A DNA stretch of 55,363 nucleotides. Source: Sphingomonas echinoides (GTDB lineage Bacteria > Pseudomonadota > Alphaproteobacteria > Sphingomonadales > Sphingomonadaceae). The stretch covers positions 1 through 55,363 of the forward strand of contig NZ_JAPYKK010000030.1 of assembly GCF_029623395.1 (NCBI RefSeq), given 5' to 3'. Positions 29,500-38,702 of the stretch are shown piece by piece (the first letter of the stretch is position 1; every line of letters begins with the position of its first letter). Under the pieces are notes generated by a model. That model searched no databases and had not been told where the DNA came from. It was given only the letters and a program-made list of their open reading frames with translations. Position numbers and translations under genes: made by a program.

Positions 29500-29614
29500 A
29501 GCAATAGCAACCCCGCGTGTGGGAACAGGCTTGGCGGTCGCGGCTGGCCGTGCAAAGTGATGGTCTCCCCGGGCCGGTCGGTCGAATGACGAAAAGGATC
29601 GCTGGAATGGCTCC

Positions 29615-30637
29615 GTGCGCGTAATATTGGTCACCGGATCGGCTGGTTTCATCGGCTATCATCTTTGCAAGATCTTGCTGGCCGAAGGTTTCCGGGTCGT
29701 CGGCGTCGACTCGATGTCCGATTATTACGACGTTGGCCTGAAACGCGCCCGGCACGCCGACTTGCAACGCAGCAATGCCTTCTCCGCGGAGGAATTCGAC
29801 ATTCTCGAGGCCGACCGGTTGATGGACTATACTACGCGGGCGCGCCCCGACGTGATCGTCCATCTCGCGGCGCAGGCCGGAGTTCGCTACAGCCTTGAAA
29901 ACCCGCGCGCTTATATCGACACCAACGTGACGGGGACGTTCAACGTGATGGAAGTCGCGCGGGCGTTGAAGGTTGCGCATCTGCTGATGGCGTCGACGTC
30001 GTCGGTGTACGGGGCGAACGAAGCGATGCCGTTTGCGGAGACCGACAAGAGCGACACGCCGCTGACCATCTACGCCGCCACCAAGAAGGCGAACGAAGCG
30101 ATGGCGCATAGTTATGCGCACGTCTGGGACATTCCGACGACGATGTTCCGCTTCTTCACGGTGTATGGGCCGTGGGGGCGGCCGGACATGGCGCTGTTCA
30201 AGTTTACCAAGGGGATCCTCGAGGGGACGCCGATCGAGATCTTCAACCACGGCGACATGTGGCGCGATTTCACCTATGTGGAAGATCTGGTGCGCGGCAT
30301 CCGGTTGCTGATCGATGTCGTGCCGGAGCGTCCCGCGTCTGCAAAGGACATCGTGGCCGGCGATAGTCTCTCGCCGGTCGCGCCCTACCGGATCGTCAAC
30401 ATCGGCAATTCGGACAAGGTCCGGCTCGAGGATTTCATCGAGGCGATCGAGGCGGAAGTCGGCAAGCCGGCAGTGCGCCAATATCTGCCGATGCAGCCCG
30501 GCGACGTGCCCGCCACCTGGGCGAACGCCGATCTGTTGCGCCGCCTGACCGGTTACGCCCCTGCGACGGACGTTCGCACCGGGGTCAAACACTTCGTCGC
30601 ATGGTATCGCGGCTATTACGCCACGCCTGAACAATAA
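29615..30637 (+). CDS. NAD-dependent UDP-glucuronate 4-epimerase-like protein
   Basis: 340 residues from a GTG at 29615 (VRVILVTGSAGFIGYHLCK). It is a short-chain extended Rossmann epimerase with NAD-binding GSAGFIG, the catalytic YxxxK in TIYAATKKANE, and FFTVYGPWGRPDMALFKFTKGILEG with HGDMWRDFTYVEDLVRGI. These blocks are characteristic of UDP-glucuronate/UDP-galacturonate epimerases such as LpsL and CapI. It would supply UDP-galacturonate from UDP-glucuronate for a uronic-acid-containing polysaccharide. It begins the EPS gene block; no UDP-glucose dehydrogenase lies inside the window. Substrate specificity is a family inference. Confidence 0.9.
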   Translation: MRVILVTGSAGFIGYHLCKILLAEGFRVVGVDSMSDYYDVGLKRARHADLQRSNAFSAEEFDILEADRLMDYTTRARPDVIVHLAAQAGVRYSLENPRAYIDTNVTGTFNVMEVARALKVAHLLMASTSSVYGANEAMPFAETDKSDTPLTIYAATKKANEAMAHSYAHVWDIPTTMFRFFTVYGPWGRPDMALFKFTKGILEGTPIEIFNHGDMWRDFTYVEDLVRGIRLLIDVVPERPASAKDIVAGDSLSPVAPYRIVNIGNSDKVRLEDFIEAIEAEVGKPAVRQYLPMQPGDVPATWANADLLRRLTGYAPATDVRTGVKHFVAWYRGYYATPEQ

Positions 30638-30729
30638 CGCCTAGGAACCGACGCAGAACTTAAGTAGGCGAAAAACGGCACGCCTATGGTTCGAATGATG
30701 CGGTCCAGGGCAAGGATAAGAGACAGAGC

Positions 30730-31626
30730 ATGACAGTTGAAAGATGCGGAATCATCCTGGCAGGCGGATCCGGGACGCGGTTGCACCCCCTGACTCAGGC
30801 GGCGTCCAAGCAGTTGATGCCGGTCTACGACAAGCCGATGATCTATTATCCGCTGTCGACGCTGATGCTCGCGGGGATCAAGCGGGTGCTGATCATCACG
30901 ACCCCGCATGAGCAAAGCGCGTTCCAGCGGTTGCTGGGTGATGGCAGCCGGCTCGGAATCTCGATCACCTACGCAGTGCAGCCGGAGCCCAACGGGCTGG
31001 CGCAAGCCTATCTGATCGGCGCCGAGTTCGTCGACGGAAAGCCGTCGGCGCTCGTGCTTGGCGACAACATCTTCTACGGTCACGGCTTGGCGGATCTGGT
31101 CGATACGGCGAATGCTCGCACGGCTGGTGCGACGGTTTTCGCTTATTATGTCCGCGACCCGTCGGCGTACGGTGTGGTTGCGTTCGACCCCAAGACGCGG
31201 GCGGCGATCGATCTCGAGGAGAAGCCGAAGAACCCGAAGTCCAACTATGCGGTCACCGGCCTGTACTTCTACGATGAGCGCGCGGTGGATTTCGCGCATC
31301 AGCTCAAACCGTCGCCGCGAGGCGAGCTCGAGATTACCGATCTCAACCGGATGTATCTCGACGCGGGCCAACTCAACGTCGAGATCATGGGACGTGGCTA
31401 TGCCTGGCTCGATACCGGTACGCATAATTCGCTGATCGACGCGGGCAATTACGTCCGCATTATCGAGGAGCGGCAGGGCCTCAAGATCTGCTGCCCCGAG
31501 GAAATCGCGTGGCGCAAGGGCTTCATCGATTCGCCGCAGCTGGAGCGGCTCGGCGGTGAATTGCGCAAGAGTGGCTATGGCGATTACCTGCTCGGCCTGC
31601 TCGAAGAGGGGCATCCGCAATGGTGA
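30730..31626 (+). CDS. rmlA: Glucose-1-phosphate thymidylyltransferase
   Basis: 298 residues. The nucleotide-binding motif [20 protein letters not shown] and the continuation [18 protein letters not shown] are diagnostic of Rml[12 protein letters not shown] and [16 protein letters not shown] segments (here [15 protein letters not shown]) follow. It converts glucose-1-phosphate and dTTP to dTDP-glucose, the first step toward dTDP-L-rhamnose. It overlaps rmlC by 7 bases. There are 92 bases upstream after the epimerase gene, which probably hold a promoter. Confidence 0.97.
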   Translation: MTVERCGIILAGGSGTRLHPLTQAASKQLMPVYDKPMIYYPLSTLMLAGIKRVLIITTPHEQSAFQRLLGDGSRLGISITYAVQPEPNGLAQAYLIGAEFVDGKPSALVLGDNIFYGHGLADLVDTANARTAGATVFAYYVRDPSAYGVVAFDPKTRAAIDLEEKPKNPKSNYAVTGLYFYDERAVDFAHQLKPSPRGELEITDLNRMYLDAGQLNVEIMGRGYAWLDTGTHNSLIDAGNYVRIIEERQGLKICCPEEIAWRKGFIDSPQLERLGGELRKSGYGDYLLGLLEEGHPQW

Positions 31627-32165
31627 ACGTCATCAAGACGCCGATTGCGGACGTCCTGATCCTCGAACCCAAGGTGTTCGGTGACGATCGCGGCTTCTTC
31701 CTCGAAAGCTGGAACGACACGACCTTCAAGGACCTCGGGCTCGACTGGACGTTCGTTCAGGACAATCACAGCCGCTCGGCCAAGGGCGTGTTGCGCGGGC
31801 TGCATTACCAGCAACCCAACCCGCAGGGGAAACTGGTGCGCGTGGTGTCGGGCGCGGTGTTCGACGTCGCCGTCGATATCCGTAAGGGATCGCCGACGTT
31901 CGGCCAGTGGACCGGCGTGCACCTGAGCGCGGCGAACAAGCGGATGTTCTGGGTCGGCCCGGGGTTGGCGCATGGATTCCTCAGCCTCGAGGACGACACC
32001 GACTTCCTCTACAAGTGCACCAGCACCTATTCGCCCAAGGATGAGCGCGCCTTGCTGTGGAATGACCCGCAGGTCGGGATCGACTGGCCGCTCGACGGGA
32101 TCGAACCGACCTTGTCCGCGAAGGACCAGGTCGCGCAGACCCTCGACCAGATCGCAGCGTCATGA
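31620..32165 (+). CDS. rmlC: dTDP-4-dehydrorhamnose 3,5-epimerase
   Basis: 181 residues of the cupin-like RmlC family: [38 protein letters not shown] (active-site His in LRGLHYQ), [34 protein letters not shown] and [23 protein letters not shown]. It catalyses the double epimerisation in dTDP-L-rhamnose synthesis. Start and stop overlap rmlA and rmlD, so the set is translationally coupled. Confidence 0.97.
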   Translation: MVNVIKTPIADVLILEPKVFGDDRGFFLESWNDTTFKDLGLDWTFVQDNHSRSAKGVLRGLHYQQPNPQGKLVRVVSGAVFDVAVDIRKGSPTFGQWTGVHLSAANKRMFWVGPGLAHGFLSLEDDTDFLYKCTSTYSPKDERALLWNDPQVGIDWPLDGIEPTLSAKDQVAQTLDQIAAS

Positions 32166-33019
32166 AGGCGCTGATCGTTGGCTCCGGCGGCCAGCTTGGC
32201 CATGCCCTGATCGCCACGGCCCCGGCAGGGGTCGAGATCGTCTCGGGCGACCAGGACGTGCTCGACATCACCGATGCCGCGCGGGTTGCGGCCTATGTCC
32301 AGGAGGTTGCGCCCGACGTGATCTTCAACGCCGCCGCGTACACCGCGGTCGACAAGGCGGAGAGCGATGCGGCACTCGCGCAGGCCGTGAACGGCGATGC
32401 GGTCGGGCATCTCGCCGCCGCAGCGCGCTCGGTCGGCGCGAAGCTGGTTCACGTCTCGACCGACTTCGTCTTCGACGGCAGCGGGACCACGCCGTATGCC
32501 CCCGATGCCACGCCGGCGCCGCTCGGCGTCTATGGCAGCACCAAGCTTGCCGGTGAACGGGCGGCTGGCCCGGACGCACTGGTGGTGCGGACCGCGTGGC
32601 TGTACGGCCCGGTCGGCGCGAACTTCGTCCGCACGATGCTGCGGTTGATGCAGGCGCATCCGCAAGTCCGGGTCGTCGGCGATCAGGTGGGTTGCCCGAC
32701 CTACGCTCCCGCGTTGGCAGCGGCGCTCTGGGGACTGGCCAAGCAAGGTGCGACGGGTGTGTATCACTTCAGCGACGGTGGTCAGGCGAGCTGGTACGAT
32801 TTCGCGGTGGCAATCCAGGAGGAGGCGCTCGCCGCAGGCCTGCTCGAGAAGGCCGTCCCGATCGTGCCGATTACCACCGCAGACTATCCGACGCCCGCTC
32901 GGCGCCCGGCCTATTCGGTGCTCGACTGTTCGGCGACCTATGCCGCGCTCGACCGTGCGCCGACGCCGTGGCGCGACAATCTCCACATCATGATCGAAGA
33001 GATCCAGAACCATGGCTAA
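32162..33019 (+). CDS. rmlD: dTDP-4-dehydrorhamnose reductase
   Basis: 285 residues, short-chain reductase. It begins [16 protein letters not shown] (cofactor site GSGGQLG). AAYTAVDKAESD, VHVSTDFVFDGSG, PLGVYGSTKLAGERA (YxxxK) and VRTAWLYGPVGANFVRTML are RmlD landmarks. It performs the last step to dTDP-L-rhamnose with NAD(P)H. It overlaps rmlC by 4 bases (ATGA) and rmlB by 8 bases. Confidence 0.97.
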   Translation: MKALIVGSGGQLGHALIATAPAGVEIVSGDQDVLDITDAARVAAYVQEVAPDVIFNAAAYTAVDKAESDAALAQAVNGDAVGHLAAAARSVGAKLVHVSTDFVFDGSGTTPYAPDATPAPLGVYGSTKLAGERAAGPDALVVRTAWLYGPVGANFVRTMLRLMQAHPQVRVVGDQVGCPTYAPALAAALWGLAKQGATGVYHFSDGGQASWYDFAVAIQEEALAAGLLEKAVPIVPITTADYPTPARRPAYSVLDCSATYAALDRAPTPWRDNLHIMIEEIQNHG

Positions 33020-34085
33020 TCTGCTCGTTACCGGTGGCGCCGGCTTCATCGGCGCGAACTTCGTGCATTACTGGCGCGCCAACCATGCCGACGACGCGAT
33101 CGTCGTGCTCGATGCGCTGACCTATGCCGGCAATCGCGCCAACCTCGACGGGGTCGAGGCGGTCGACTTCGTGCACGCCAACATCCTCGACACGGATCTG
33201 GTCACCACGTTGCTGCGCGACCATGCGATCGACACCATCGTGCACTTCGCGGCGGAAAGCCACGTCGACCGTTCGATCCTCGATCCCGACGCGTTCGTCA
33301 CGACCAACGTGCTCGGCACGCACAGCCTGCTGCGCGCCGCGCGGACGGTGTGGCTCGACGGCGGCAGCGGCACGCCGCATCGCTTCCACAACGTCTCGAC
33401 CGACGAAGTCTATGGGTCGCTCGGCCCGACGGATCCGGCCTTCAGCGAAACCACGCCCTATGCGCCCAATTCGCCTTATTCGGCATCGAAGGCCGGGGCC
33501 GATCATCTGGTGCGTGCCTATCATCACACCTTCGGGCTGGACGTGACGACGACGAATTGCTCGAACAATTACGGGCCGTTCCAATTCCCGGAAAAGCTGA
33601 TCCCGCTGTTCCTCATCAACGCGCTCAACGGGCGTAACCTGCCGATCTATGGCGACGGGATGAACGTGCGCGACTGGCTCCACACGTCGGACCATTGCCG
33701 CGGGATCGAGGCAGCGCTCCAGCGTGGCACGTCGGGCGAAGTCTATAACATCGGTGGCGGGGAAGAAGTCCCCAACCTGACCGTGATCGACGAGATCTGC
33801 CGCAGCGTCGACGCGGCGTTTGCCGCCGATCCGTCGCTGGCCGAGCGCTATCCCAATTCGCCCGCCGCGCGCGGCGAAGCGACTGCGACGCTCAAGACCT
33901 TCGTCGAGGACCGCAAGGGCCACGACCGCCGCTACGCGATCGACGAGCGCAAGGCGCGGGCGGAGATCAATTACATGCCAGCGCGCGACTTTGCGGGTGG
34001 TCTCGCCGACACGCTCGCCTGGTATCTCGCGAACGAAGCGTGGTGGCAGCCGATGCTGGAGCGCGCAAAGCTGACCAGCAAGTAA
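33012..34085 (+). CDS. rmlB: dTDP-glucose 4,6-dehydratase
   Basis: 357 residues. It begins NLLVTGGAGFIGANFVHYW. AAESHVDRSILDPDAFVTTNVLGT, HNVSTDEVYGSL, PYSASKAGADHLVRAY (YxxxK within YSASK) and NNYGPFQFPEKLIPL are typical. It converts dTDP-glucose to dTDP-4-keto-6-deoxyglucose, the second step in the pathway, although it is last in gene order here (A-C-D-B). The TAA at 34083-34085 ends the group before a hairpin. Confidence 0.97.
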   Translation: MANLLVTGGAGFIGANFVHYWRANHADDAIVVLDALTYAGNRANLDGVEAVDFVHANILDTDLVTTLLRDHAIDTIVHFAAESHVDRSILDPDAFVTTNVLGTHSLLRAARTVWLDGGSGTPHRFHNVSTDEVYGSLGPTDPAFSETTPYAPNSPYSASKAGADHLVRAYHHTFGLDVTTTNCSNNYGPFQFPEKLIPLFLINALNGRNLPIYGDGMNVRDWLHTSDHCRGIEAALQRGTSGEVYNIGGGEEVPNLTVIDEICRSVDAAFAADPSLAERYPNSPAARGEATATLKTFVEDRKGHDRRYAIDERKARAEINYMPARDFAGGLADTLAWYLANEAWWQPMLERAKLTSK

Positions 34086-34117
34086 AAGCGGGTCTGCGGT
34101 TTCGGGCTGACGTTCTT

Positions 34118-34141
34118 CTTCCCCGGCGGGCGCCGGGGAAG
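34118..34141. terminator. Hairpin between rmlB and prsR
   Basis: CTTCCCCGGC (34118-34127), GGGC, GCCGGGGAAG (34132-34141) form a 10-bp stem between the convergent rmlB and prsR genes. It is shared by both strands and lacks a T-run. Confidence 0.6.
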
Positions 34142-34152
34142 GGTGGCGTTCG

Positions 34153-35529
34153 CTAGTTCTTCGCCATGCCGTAGGTGTTGAGCAGGTCGTAGAGCATCGG
34201 CCGCGAGATGTTGAGATCGCGCGCCGCCGCCGACAGATTTCCGTCATTGAGCGCAATCGCCGCCGCGATCGCCGAACGATCCGCGCGCTCGCGGGCGACG
34301 CGCAATTCGGTGCGTTCCATTCCCTGGGTGGTCTGCTCGAAATCGAGATCCTGCGCGGTGATCATCGACCCTTCCGCCATGATAGTCGCGCGACGGATCC
34401 GGTTCTCGAGCTCGCGGACGTTGCCGGTCCACGGCCAGTTGTTGATCGCGGTCAGCGCATCCGGCGCGAAGCCCTTGATCCGCGCCTGTTTCCCGGTGTT
34501 CATCTTGCGCAGGAAGAACCGCGCGAGCAGCACTGCGTCCCCAGGGCGCTCGGCGAGCGACGGAATGCGGATCACCATTTCGGCGAGCCGGAAGTAGAGA
34601 TCCTCGCGGAACTTGCCTTCCTGCATGAGCGTGGTGAGGTCCTGATGCGTCGCGGTCACCACGCGCGCGTCGATCGGGATCGGCTTGCGCCCGCCGACGC
34701 GCTCGATCACGCGCTCCTGCAGGAAGCGGAGCAGCTTGACCTGCATCGCGAAGGGGACGTCGCCGATTTCGTCGAGGAACAGCGTGCCGCCGTTCGCCAT
34801 CTCGATCTTGCCCACCGTCGCCTTGACCGCGCCGGTGAACGCGCCCTTTTCGTGGCCAAACAGCTCGGATTCGAGCAGCGTTTCGGGGATTGCCGCGCAA
34901 TTGATCGCGACGAAGTTTCCACGCGCGCGCGCGCTCTTGGTGTGGATCGCCTTGGCGAGCAGCTCCTTGCCCGTGCCGGACGCGCCCAGCAGCATCACCG
35001 ACGCATCGACGTCGGCGACCTTCTCGATCGTGCGCAGCACCGTCAGCATCTGCGGGGCGCCGGTGATGATCCCCTCTGCGCTGGCAAGCTGATCGGCCTG
35101 TTCGGCGAGGCGGCGGTTCTCGGCTTCGATCTCCGCCAGATGGAAGGCGCGCCCGACGATCAGGCTGAGATCGGTGATGTTGATCGGCTTCGAATAGAAA
35201 TCATAGGCGCCGAGCGCGATCGCCTTTTGCGCGCTTTCGCGGGCTTCATGCCCGGACGCGACGATCACCTTCACCGTCGGATTCTGCGCGATCAGTTCAC
35301 GGAGCGTGGCGAACCCTTCGGACGTCCCGTCCGGGTCGGGCGGCAGCCCCAGGTCGAGCGTGATGACCGCGGGGTTCTCGGTGCGCTGCGCGGTGAGCGC
35401 GGCTGCACGGTCGCCCGCGGTCACGACCTCATAATCGGTGAACGCCCACTCGAGCTGCGCTTGGAGATCGAGATCGTCCTCGACGATCAAAAGTTTTGGT
35501 TTTTGGATGTTGTCGACCATGTCCGCCAT
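34153..35529 (-). CDS. prsR: PEP-CTERM-type response regulator, sigma-54 activator (PrsR)
   Basis: 458 residues. The receiver domain (about 10-130) has the phosphoacceptor Asp59 in ITLDLGLPPDPDG. The AAA+ domain (about 150-390) holds Walker A GASGTGKELLAKAIH, the sigma-54-contacting GAFTGA loop in HEKGAFTGAVKA, Walker B GGTLFLDEIGD and FREDLYFRLAEM. The C-terminal Fis-type helix-turn-helix is NLSAAARDLNISRPMLYDLL. The overall pattern matches PrsR, the regulator of PEP-CTERM/EPS systems. It is three bases downstream of prsK and would be phosphorylated by it. A nearby -24/-12 promoter (38638-38654) is a plausible target. Confidence 0.92.
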   Translation of the reverse strand: MADMVDNIQKPKLLIVEDDLDLQAQLEWAFTDYEVVTAGDRAAALTAQRTENPAVITLDLGLPPDPDGTSEGFATLRELIAQNPTVKVIVASGHEARESAQKAIALGAYDFYSKPINITDLSLIVGRAFHLAEIEAENRRLAEQADQLASAEGIITGAPQMLTVLRTIEKVADVDASVMLLGASGTGKELLAKAIHTKSARARGNFVAINCAAIPETLLESELFGHEKGAFTGAVKATVGKIEMANGGTLFLDEIGDVPFAMQVKLLRFLQERVIERVGGRKPIPIDARVVTATHQDLTTLMQEGKFREDLYFRLAEMVIRIPSLAERPGDAVLLARFFLRKMNTGKQARIKGFAPDALTAINNWPWTGNVRELENRIRRATIMAEGSMITAQDLDFEQTTQGMERTELRVARERADRSAIAAAIALNDGNLSAAARDLNISRPMLYDLLNTYGMAKN

Positions 35530-35532
35530 TAC

Positions 35533-37569
35533 CTAATCACGCACGTCGCTTAGCGGAAGTTCGATGGTGAAGACGCTGCCATGCCCCTCGGTGCTGGTCA
35601 CGCGGAGCGATCCGCCCATTCCCGTCACCAACGCCTTCGCTTCCGCAGCGCCGATTCCGAAGCCACCGCCCTTTGTAGAGACAAAAGGCTTAAACAAGCC
35701 CTTCCGGATGAAGTCGGCGGACATGCCGATTCCCTTGTCGGCGACGGTAATCAGGCATTGCCGATTCTCGGCTGTTGCAGACACCACCACGGGCTGGTCG
35801 GCAGGACTGGCCTCGATCGCATTCTGGACGAGATGGTCGAGCGCAAGTTTGAGCTTCTCGAGATCGCCGCGCGCCTGCGCGCCCGAGCGTAGCCCGATCG
35901 AAAGCGAGCGTTGATCGACTCGCCCGGTCACCACGGTATCGATCAACCGGTCGATGTCGATGCTCTCGGGCGTCGCGGATTGCAGGACCCGGTCCGGCGA
36001 CAGGCGAGCAAGGAGCACGTTCATCTTCTGAACCGCGCTCGTCAGGCTACGGCTCATTTCGGCCTGGAACTTCGGGTTGGAGCCGTGTTGCTGCGCGTTG
36101 CTGGCGAGCAGCGACAATTGGCTCACGACGTTTTTGATGTCATGGATGATATAGGCGAAGCGGCGGTTAAATTCCTCGAACCGACGCGCTTCCTCGAGTT
36201 CGAGCTGCTTGTGCGCATCCGACAGATGGACCGCCGCTTGCTGGCCGATGACCTTGAGGAGGTCGAAATCCTCCCAGTCGAGCGCGCGTGCCAGGCGTGG
36301 CTTTGCGAGGATGACGACACCGATCATCGTCGACAACCAGATCAAGGGGACCGCAACCCAGGCGTCTCCGATCGCTTCGCTGTCGTCCGTCTGGTCTGAC
36401 GCCGCGAACGTGTTGCGCGTTTCGGGATCCAGCGTGGTAATCAAGCCCTGCTGGAGTTGCGCCCGTTCTACCTCGGGGAAGCGGACCACGCCATTTCCCG
36501 GCATTGCGCGATGCCCCCAGCTCCACGCTGCCGCCACATCGAAAGCGTGCTGGTCGCTCGTCATCAGGAGCAGACCGGCGGGAGACTCGGTGACATCGGC
36601 CACCGCCTTGACCACGCGTTCCTCGAGCGACAGGGCAGACCCCTTGGAATCGGAAATCGTCGCGCTGAACCGCAGCCATTCGGCACGGTAATCATAGCGG
36701 TGACGGAACAGGTTCTTGACGATGATGACCTTGAGCCAAGCGCGCGTTCGGCTGGAGAACAGCACGATCGCCCCCAGTGCGGACAACGCCAGCACCGCCC
36801 CGATCGCAATCGCCGGGCCGGCCGCGGTTTCGAGCGTGGTGCCGGACCGCGCGACGATCGACATGCTGACAAAATACAGCCCGATCGCCACCAGCGAGAG
36901 CGACTGGAACGTCGCTTTGCGGGACAGCGCGATCTTCCAATGTTCGCGGCGGCGCGCGGCGACGAGGAAGAGGGGGACGAGCAGCAGCGCGAGGACCGGA
37001 CGTCCGATGCTCAACGGTTCGGCGACGTGATATCCGAGCAGCCCGACCGTGTAGAGGTTGAGATCATAAGCGTTGAGCATGCCGAGCGCGAACAGGATCA
37101 GCCGGAAGCCGGTGCCGCTGTTGCTGGTCAACCCGTTGTACAAATTGTGCAGATAGATGATGAAGCCGATCGCCAGGAGCAGACGGCATGCGATCGTGAC
37201 GAGGGCCCAGGTCATCGCGCCGGGGGTCTCGGGAGCTTGGATCAACCCCATCACCGCTGCAACCGCGCCAAAGACCGAGAGCGCTCCGAGCACGGTCGCG
37301 CTGTGCGTCCTCCGTCCGGAAGAATCGGCGAACGGATGGGTCGCGTTCGCGAGATAGACGAGCCAGGCCAGATTGCGGAACAATTGCGCGCCGACGATCA
37401 GAAGAAGGTCTTGCGATAGTCCCGACACGGCCCAGGCGGCCATGCCGACAAAGGCCAGCACCAGGGTCGGTGCGCGATCCCGTCCGGTTCCGAGGGAAAC
37501 ACGCCATGCCGCCAACATGGCATAAGCGACGCCGGTAGCGACGAGGATCCAGAACAACACCACCACCAC
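35533..37569 (-). CDS. prsK: PEP-CTERM system histidine kinase PrsK
   Basis: 678 residues. The start is a GTG within a run of four GTG codons near 37569, so it is uncertain by a few residues. The N-terminal half is a multi-pass membrane region (about eight helices, residues 1-280). A GAF-like segment follows (about 310-460), then the phosphoacceptor region RRFAYIIHDIKNVVSQLSLLASNA. The ATPase has LDHLVQNAIEASP (N box), VADKGIGMSADF and STKGGGFGIGAAEAKALV. The layout matches the PrsK kinase of exosortase-linked EPS loci. It lies upstream of and nearly touching prsR. Confidence 0.9.
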   Translation of the reverse strand: MVVVLFWILVATGVAYAMLAAWRVSLGTGRDRAPTLVLAFVGMAAWAVSGLSQDLLLIVGAQLFRNLAWLVYLANATHPFADSSGRRTHSATVLGALSVFGAVAAVMGLIQAPETPGAMTWALVTIACRLLLAIGFIIYLHNLYNGLTSNSGTGFRLILFALGMLNAYDLNLYTVGLLGYHVAEPLSIGRPVLALLLVPLFLVAARRREHWKIALSRKATFQSLSLVAIGLYFVSMSIVARSGTTLETAAGPAIAIGAVLALSALGAIVLFSSRTRAWLKVIIVKNLFRHRYDYRAEWLRFSATISDSKGSALSLEERVVKAVADVTESPAGLLLMTSDQHAFDVAAAWSWGHRAMPGNGVVRFPEVERAQLQQGLITTLDPETRNTFAASDQTDDSEAIGDAWVAVPLIWLSTMIGVVILAKPRLARALDWEDFDLLKVIGQQAAVHLSDAHKQLELEEARRFEEFNRRFAYIIHDIKNVVSQLSLLASNAQQHGSNPKFQAEMSRSLTSAVQKMNVLLARLSPDRVLQSATPESIDIDRLIDTVVTGRVDQRSLSIGLRSGAQARGDLEKLKLALDHLVQNAIEASPADQPVVVSATAENRQCLITVADKGIGMSADFIRKGLFKPFVSTKGGGFGIGAAEAKALVTGMGGSLRVTSTEGHGSVFTIELPLSDVRD

Positions 37570-37683
37570 CGTCTACACCGTCGCCATCGCTTTGGCGTAA
37601 AAAATTGTGACGATCGATTGCCTATTAATGGGTCATTTGCGTCTGCCCAATTCGGGCCCACGGTCCACACAGTGAGCGACCGG

Positions 37684-37725
37684 AAAAAGAGGATCGGGAT
37701 GTCGAATGGTTCGACATCCCGATCC
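37684..37725 (-). terminator. Intrinsic terminator of the PEP-CTERM gene
   Basis: GGATCGGGATGTCGAA (37691-37706) and TTCGACATCCCGATCC (37710-37725) form a perfect 16-bp stem with a three-base gap. On the minus strand it is followed by TCTTTTTCC (37682-37690). It starts nine bases after the PEP-CTERM stop and so separates that gene from prsK. Confidence 0.9.
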
Positions 37726-37734
37726 TTACAGATG

Positions 37735-38553
37735 TCAGGCGGTGAGGCGCGCGGCGCGTGGCTGGCGACGTATGGCCAGACCAAGCATTGCGAAACCGGT
37801 AACCATCATGACCCAGGTCACCGGCTCAGGAACGACGTTGAGGACGAGCGGCGCAGGATCAGACGAGAACTGTCCGCCAGCGGTCGCGCGGAACGACTTG
37901 AGCGACTTGTTGGTGTCGATTCCCAGGCCCGCGGTGAGGGCGCTGAACGACGTGGTCAGATCGCTGTTGTTTACGTTCGAGAAGTCGAGAAAGTCCGACG
38001 TAAAGACGATGTTGTTTCCGCCTTCGGTCGATCCACCCATGTTCACGTTGCTGCCGTTCTTCGTCCCGGACATGGCACCGTCGAACGTCACCGTGAGCAA
38101 GTTTGCGCCGGCAGCAAAGGTCTTGGTCGCGAAGAACGGACTGGTCAGCGTGATGGCTTGCGTAGACGTAAAGGTCATGAACCCCGAAATCGTGGGCTGA
38201 ACCAGAGTCGACCCTGCGGCGATGGCCTGCTCGTTTGCGGTCGCTGCTGCCGAGAGCGTGAAGTTGGCAACGGCATTGGAGATGACGGCGCTCAGCCCCT
38301 TCTGCAGGAAGCTGAAATTAACTTGGGTCGCGCCGACCGACGTGCTGGTAGCTGTCGACGTGGTATAGATGTCAAAGTCCGACGTGCGGCTAGCGCCGGT
38401 TCCGGAATTTACCAAGCGAATGTTTTTGGTAGGGCTGATGGAGGAGAAGGTTGCAAACGTCTGGACGTCAGCGGACGCCTGCGTAGCGCCAACCGCTAAA
38501 GCGGCGACTGCTGCAAGACGATATCCTGAACGGAAAAGGGATTTAAACTGCAT
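37735..38553 (-). CDS. PEPxxWA-type PEP-CTERM secreted protein
   Basis: 272 residues from the ATG at 38553, with AAGGA about 10 bases upstream. A Sec signal peptide ends TQASADV (cleavage near residue 28). The mature region is a Thr/Ser/Asn/Ala-rich beta-type domain with no cysteines. The C-terminus is a classic PEP-CTERM signal: VPEPVTWVMM (PEP at 242-244), a hydrophobic helix VTGFAMLGLA, and the basic IRRQPRAARL. Exosortase would cut near PEP and release or anchor the protein at the surface. The gene has its own terminator and a sigma-54-like promoter upstream. The mature fold is unrecognised; a role in aggregation or in EPS attachment is known for some family members. Confidence 0.92.
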   Translation of the reverse strand: MQFKSLFRSGYRLAAVAALAVGATQASADVQTFATFSSISPTKNIRLVNSGTGASRTSDFDIYTTSTATSTSVGATQVNFSFLQKGLSAVISNAVANFTLSAAATANEQAIAAGSTLVQPTISGFMTFTSTQAITLTSPFFATKTFAAGANLLTVTFDGAMSGTKNGSNVNMGGSTEGGNNIVFTSDFLDFSNVNNSDLTTSFSALTAGLGIDTNKSLKSFRATAGGQFSSDPAPLVLNVVPEPVTWVMMVTGFAMLGLAIRRQPRAARLTA

Positions 38554-38637
38554 TATGAGGAATCCTTGCACGAGAACAGTTGTACACTCTACTCGCGCCA
38601 AGGCACTATACCGGTACCGTTAGCGTATTTCATGCTA

Positions 38638-38654
38638 TGCAATATCAATGCCGG
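38638..38654 (-). promoter_or_regulatory. Putative sigma-54 (-24/-12) promoter of the PEP-CTERM gene
   Basis: On the minus strand the sequence CCGGCATTGATATTGCA matches the consensus YTGGCACGRNNNTTGCW at 11 of 14 specified positions. The invariant GG (38651-38652) and GC (38639-38640) are separated by exactly 10 bases. Transcription should start near 38627, leaving a leader of about 74 bases before the ATG at 38553. PrsR, encoded nearby, is a sigma-54 activator, so this fits a direct PrsK-PrsR-RpoN target. Confidence 0.75.
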
Positions 38655-38702
38655 TTTTAGATTTTCGGTATTTCAAGGGGATAGAGCTACCTAGAAGTTG
38701 AA

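Noticed and set aside
30676..30693. Possible sigma-54 promoter upstream of rmlA (CGGCACG followed by CCTATGGTT)
   Set aside because: The -24 half is good, but the -12 half reads TGGT instead of TTGC, so the essential GC is missing.
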